From positions 1 through 64,000 of the forward strand of contig JAGCGS010000042.1 of the NCBI GenBank assembly GCA_017649485.1: a stretch of 64,000 nt of DNA. Direction: 5' to 3'. Source of the stretch: Bacteroidaceae bacterium (GTDB lineage Bacteria > Bacteroidota > Bacteroidia > Bacteroidales > Bacteroidaceae). Below the pieces are notes generated by a model, which worked only from the letters and a program-made list of their open reading frames with translations, ran no database searches and was not told the origin of the DNA. The position numbers were made by a program, and so were the translations under genes. Shown in pieces: positions 60,518-64,000 of this stretch (position 1 is its first letter; every line of letters begins with the position of its first letter).

Positions 60518-62764
60518 TTATAGTCTGATTCGAGTGCTAAACTCCAACGTAAATGGACGGATATAAGTACCAGATGTCAGGTAGTTCTTAAACGGAGTGG
60601 CATCTGTGGCAAGACTGGCAGCCTGAATACCGGCACTGGCTCCCTTCTGGTTGAGGAAATTCACTACATTGACACTGAAAGCTACATTCGGACTGAAATT
60701 GAAATCTATACCGCCAAATGTTTCCCAGCGCGGATTGAAATACAGTGTGTTGGTGATGTTGATATACTGACGGCTGTAATAACGTGCACTTGCCCAGAAA
60801 CGCCATTTGCCTGTGGTGTAAGAAGGTTCCAGCTCTAATTCTACACTTGAAATGCCCGTCACCTTTTTGTCGCTGAAGTCGTAGGTCTCACGATAGCCGT
60901 CACTAAATACAGGATCAAACTTGTAATCACGGTATCTTGGCGCACGGAGATTCAGCAGTCCGTGAAAGCTAAAGCCCTTGAATGGCGTAAGCACAACATC
61001 CGTTGTCCAACCTATTGCATCAATGTTATAGAATGAAGGGATATATACACTTTCCTGATAACCTTCGGGATAGCCTCCTGCTGCTTGGGTAAGCTTATGC
61101 GTCCAGAGTGAATTGGTAAAGTTGTTCTTCTGTACCAGATAGGTAAGCAGAGATTGAAGGTCTATCCATGAGTTGCGGAAGTTGATGCCAGCACGGAACA
61201 TATAGTTGCTCTTCACATCGGTGACAGGCGACATGGCCGTACCATACTCTGTGATTTCAGGACGGCGATAAGTAGCCAAAGCGTCTGCTTGCAAAGCAAA
61301 ACCTGGGGTCAGGCGATAATAGCCGGTGAAAGTGGCAGCCGTGTTTATCCAACTTTCGCTGATTTTGTTTCTCACCACGCCAGGTGTCAGCAGCGACCAG
61401 CCCGGTGTACGGCTATTGTTGGTCTGCCCGTCAACATTGTTGGCAGCCTTGCCGCTCACGTTCATATATTCCAATCGTATGCCTCCTGTCAGCGTCAGTC
61501 GCGGTGTTGGCGTCCATTGGTCTCGGCCATAAACAGCGATTTTCGTTTCATTGCCTTTGAAATAGTTGGAGCCTGTATTGAACACATAGTACTCTTGCCC
61601 GTTGAACAACAGCTGCTTGGGGTCTTTCTTTACCTCGTGGGCAAAGTTGCCGGTGAAGGTTGACTGGCTGGTATGGTCAAACCAGGCATCAGCTGCCACA
61701 AACCAGTTGTGCTACTTGTTTTTGCCTCGCAGCTCAACTGTGTTCATCCAGTCGGTATCGGTGGTGTCATAGTTGCTGTAGAAACGGCTCTGCACGTTAC
61801 CAGCAAACGGTGTTCCATCCTTGTAGGTGTATCCGTCTTCCAGTTCTACCTGACTAATAGAACCCAACATCAGGTTGGCGATATCGGTGTGAATGGTCTT
61901 GAAACGGCTGCGGAAGTCCAGCTCATTCCCGTTATTAAACCTGTATATGAGGTTAAAAGTAGCCATGTGCGACAGAGTCAAACCATCATCTGTGAGGTTG
62001 CGACTCTTGGTAAGTCCGTCCTTAGGGTCTATATAGGTATAGGAGTCCAGGTTGGGCAGATACTGGTCATGTCCTAAGTCAAAGTCCTCAAACTGCTTCA
62101 CGCTGCCGTCGCCCACAAAGATAAACGGTCCGTAGTTTTCGGCCAAGCTCATGGTACTCATATAATTATAGGTGAGTGACGCACGTCCTTTGTCGTTAGC
62201 AAAAGACTTCGAAATAGCTGCCTTGTAGAACTGTATGCGGTCTTGCAGGTAACTCATGTCGAGATGATTAGAGCCACGATCGAAATTCTGGTAGGTATTC
62301 AGATTGAAGCCCCATCCGTTGCCCAACGGTGCCCCTACATTGAGGTCAATCTGATGCTGCCCATATTGGTTAAGGGAGTAATTGATGCCAGCTTCCAGCT
62401 TATTGGCTGTGACCTTCGATGTGGTACTTGGGAAATAGCCGATGATACCCACGCGCAATGCCGACTCGTCGAGAGTGGATAAGCTCATGCTTTCGGTATT
62501 CAGTCCGTTGTGCCAAGACCAGAACCCGGGAAAGAAACCCAGATAGAAGGACACAGGCAATCCATCCTCGAAGATGGCTGATCCGCTACTGGGTATGCCC
62601 AAAGAAATAGTACGCGGCTGTGTGGCAGATGACGCGTTCAGCATCACGTTCTGGTTACTGCGTCTGTTCTCTTGAATACTGTCGTTCTGGTTGCTTTGTG
62701 CCTGCAGAGACAAAGTTGCAAAGCAGAAAGAAATGGCAAGCAAATGTTTCAATCTATAGTCCAT
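60518..62764 (-). pseudogene. TonB-receptor-like barrel, paralogue 3, interrupted by one amber codon
   Basis: One continuous 749-codon frame matches paralogue 2 end to end (signal peptide ending LSLQAQ; NQNVMLNASSATQPRTISLG; final FTLEFSTRIRL). It is broken only by TAG at 61712-61714 (codon 351). There paralogue 2 has Gly-Lys-His and this gene has Lys-stop-His-Asn-Trp-Phe, consistent with AAG to TAG. The upstream piece ends ...ELRGKNK; the downstream piece resumes at once in the same frame. The rest looks undamaged, so the mutation is recent, a sequencing error, or suppressed. A TAATTTTG box (62803-62810) and a strong terminator are intact. Confidence 0.85.
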
Positions 62765-62877
62765 AATTCTTATATTTTTAGCGTTTTTATTCTTTTCCGC
62801 TGCAAAATTAGGTATTCACCGACCGCTGCATGTAATATTTTTTGCCACTTTTGTTACCATATTTGCAGAAAAAACTA

Positions 62878-62885
62878 TACCTTTG
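62878..62885 (+). promoter_or_regulatory. -7 box near the start of AraC regulator 2
   Basis: TACCTTTG matches TAnnTTTG. If used, transcription starts at about 62892, downstream of the first possible ATG (62883), so translation must start at a later Met. No TTTG at the -33 distance. Confidence 0.45.
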
Positions 62886-62891
62886 CCTTTG

Positions 62892-63701
62892 ATGAGTACC
62901 ATGCAAGACATAATATTAGATGATACGCTCGCGCACATGGGCGAGGAACGGTTTAACGGCTATCTGTTCCATGCTTTTTGCCGTAGCGGCTATTGCACCT
63001 TCGAGAAGAATGGCCGTAAGTTCCGCTTCGAGGAGGGAAACTGCATGATTGTGCCACGCAGAGGAGACACCGTGAAACACATATTAGAGAGCGCTGACTT
63101 CAAGGCGGATGTGATTTATGTCACCCAGGAGTTTATCGAGATCTCCACCCCGCAGAGTAATTATGGCATGAAGGGACATCTCGCTCTCTTCGAGAACCCC
63201 ATCATGAAACTGCTGCCTCCGCAGCAAGAGATTTGCGGACGTAACTTTGATGCTATCAAGTTCAGGCTTGCCCAGACGAATCACTGTTTCCGCCACGATG
63301 CGCTGATCAATGCCGTGCAGTGCATGATTATTGATTTCTTTGACTTCCACGCTGTGCTCTATGGGGTGGATAAGATTAGCTCACAGCAGCATCAGTTGAT
63401 GAACCAGTTTGTTGAGATGCTGGAGCGTGGCGATTTCCGCGAGAACCGTGATATCGGTTACTATGCAGATAAATTATGTGTCACCCCCAAGTATCTGTCG
63501 GAGGTATCGAAGAAAGTGAGCGGACTGCCTGCCGCCTATTGGATTACACGCTATGCATCGCTCGACATCAGCCGCCTGCTTCGTGACCGCAGTCTCTCAT
63601 TCACAGAAATCAGCGACATGTTCGACTTCTCATCACTCTCCCACTTCAGCCGTTATGTGCAGAACAACCTGGGGGTGAAACCCAGCGACTTCAGGGAGTG
63701 A
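62892..63701 (+). CDS. AraC-family transcriptional regulator 2
   Basis: About 269 residues. The N-terminal sensor part (about 15-130: FNGYLFHAFCRSGYCTFEKN, GNCMIVPRRGDTVKH) is cupin-like; the C-terminal AraC domain (about 180-269) has DIGYYADKLCVTPKYLSEVS, LSFTEISDMFDFSSLSHFSR and a VKPSDFRE end. It is divergent from receptor 3 and upstream of a flavodoxin gene, so it probably controls both (inference). Start uncertain: ATG 62883, 62892, 62901 and 62937 are in frame, and the putative -7 box at 62878 disfavours the first. Confidence 0.9.
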   Translation: MSTMQDIILDDTLAHMGEERFNGYLFHAFCRSGYCTFEKNGRKFRFEEGNCMIVPRRGDTVKHILESADFKADVIYVTQEFIEISTPQSNYGMKGHLALFENPIMKLLPPQQEICGRNFDAIKFRLAQTNHCFRHDALINAVQCMIIDFFDFHAVLYGVDKISSQQHQLMNQFVEMLERGDFRENRDIGYYADKLCVTPKYLSEVSKKVSGLPAAYWITRYASLDISRLLRDRSLSFTEISDMFDFSSLSHFSRYVQNNLGVKPSDFRE

Positions 63702-63770
63702 GCAAGCCGATTCTTCTTTTTGTGCAAATCAAACAGCAAATCATGTTATTCACAGGTGCCTGATAGTTCC

Positions 63771-63778
63771 TAACTTTG
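63771..63778 (+). promoter_or_regulatory. -7 box of the last flavodoxin gene
   Basis: TAACTTTG, 30 nt upstream of the ATG at 63809. No TTTG at -33, again fitting an activator-dependent promoter next to an AraC gene. Confidence 0.45.
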
Positions 63779-63808
63779 CACCGTGAAACTTAAAAACTAA
63801 TATAAGAT

Positions 63809-64000
63809 ATGGGAAAGACATTAATCGCTTTTTACTCCCGTAGAGGGGAGAATTATGTGAACGGCAGCCTCAGAAACCTGGCATTAGGCAACACCGAAAT
63901 TGTGGCTGGCAAGATTCAGGCTTTGCTGCCCGATGCAGACATGTTCCAGATTGAGACGGTGAAGAAGTACTCACCCGACTATATGACTTGCATCGAGGAA
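63809..64000 (+). CDS. Flavodoxin, N-terminal part (cut by window end)
   Basis: The first 64 codons of a flavodoxin: MGKTLIAFYSRRGENYVNGS (FMN loop region), then GNTEIVAGKIQALLPDADMF. It resembles the exported flavodoxin at 49683 (HAGENYAVGNITVGNTKVVA) but has no leader, so it is cytoplasmic. The gene runs out of the window. Confidence 0.9.
   Translation, partial: MGKTLIAFYSRRGENYVNGSLRNLALGNTEIVAGKIQALLPDADMFQIETVKKYSPDYMTCIEE

Noticed and set aside
46593-64000. Polysaccharide utilisation locus
   Set aside because: No SusD, no glycosidase and no hybrid two-component system; the barrels lack the SusC-type N-terminal domain.

Overview
The window reads as a stretch of a Bacteroidales chromosome, probably Prevotellaceae (order fairly sure, family a guess). 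Evidence: promoters follow the Bacteroidota pattern TTTG - about 20 nt - TAnnTTTG; several genes belong to families largely restricted to this phylum (DUF3822, DUF4290, DUF4112, DUF3869); there are long TonB-receptor-like barrels and exported GH3, GH2 and GH106 enzymes; and a Bacteroidales-1 (6S-like) RNA candidate sits just downstream of rplT. No phage, integrase, insertion sequence or CRISPR array was recognised.

Layout. 0-9.8 kb: 3' end of alaS, a RecD/PIF1-like helicase, a small operon ending in rsmD, cardiolipin synthase behind a 984-residue outer-membrane barrel protein, and aroB. 9.8-11 kb: a gene-poor stretch with a strong candidate small RNA (perfect promoter, 13-bp terminator stem) and tRNA-Glu and tRNA-Lys. 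11-18.8 kb: metallo-hydrolase, 6S-like RNA, the thrS-infC-rpmI-rplT translation operon, a TPR protein, def and ruvX. 18.9-23.1 kb: a four-gene envelope operon (YjbH-like, DUF3869 lipoprotein, second YjbH-like, OmpA). 23.2-27.2 kb: SPOR lipoprotein, YtxH/holin-like trio, nadD, gmk, yicC. 27.3-37.1 kb: a long plus-strand run, tsaB-DUF4290-murA-rimM-dxr-GH3-AGCS symporter-CrtO-like-aroA. 37.1-46.5 kb: DUF4112, a transglutaminase-like exported protein, then GH106 and GH2 glycosidases. 46.6-64 kb: an accessory redox region with two aldo/keto reductases carrying 2[4Fe-4S] tails, a membrane polyferredoxin, a lipoprotein flavodoxin, an SDR, FMN-reductase-like flavoproteins, three paralogous TonB-receptor-like barrels and two AraC regulators.

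The redox region is the most unusual part. One reductase has a twin-arginine plus lipobox leader, the flavodoxin has a lipoprotein leader, and the polyferredoxin is membrane-bound. Together they suggest an electron chain outside the cytoplasm served by outer-membrane receptors; this is inference. The same region shows active gene decay. A receptor/flavoprotein module was duplicated and then lost reciprocally (one copy kept the receptor, the other the flavoprotein), and a third receptor is split by one amber codon.

Other points: dxr has an in-frame TAA about 30 codons before its natural end; MurA has Asp at the usual catalytic Cys; two degenerate arrays of about 22-bp units lie 40 kb apart; heptamer TCAATnn arrays occur at four gene boundaries and supply the start regions of nadD and the symporter; and the 3' end of nadD is triplicated in tandem.
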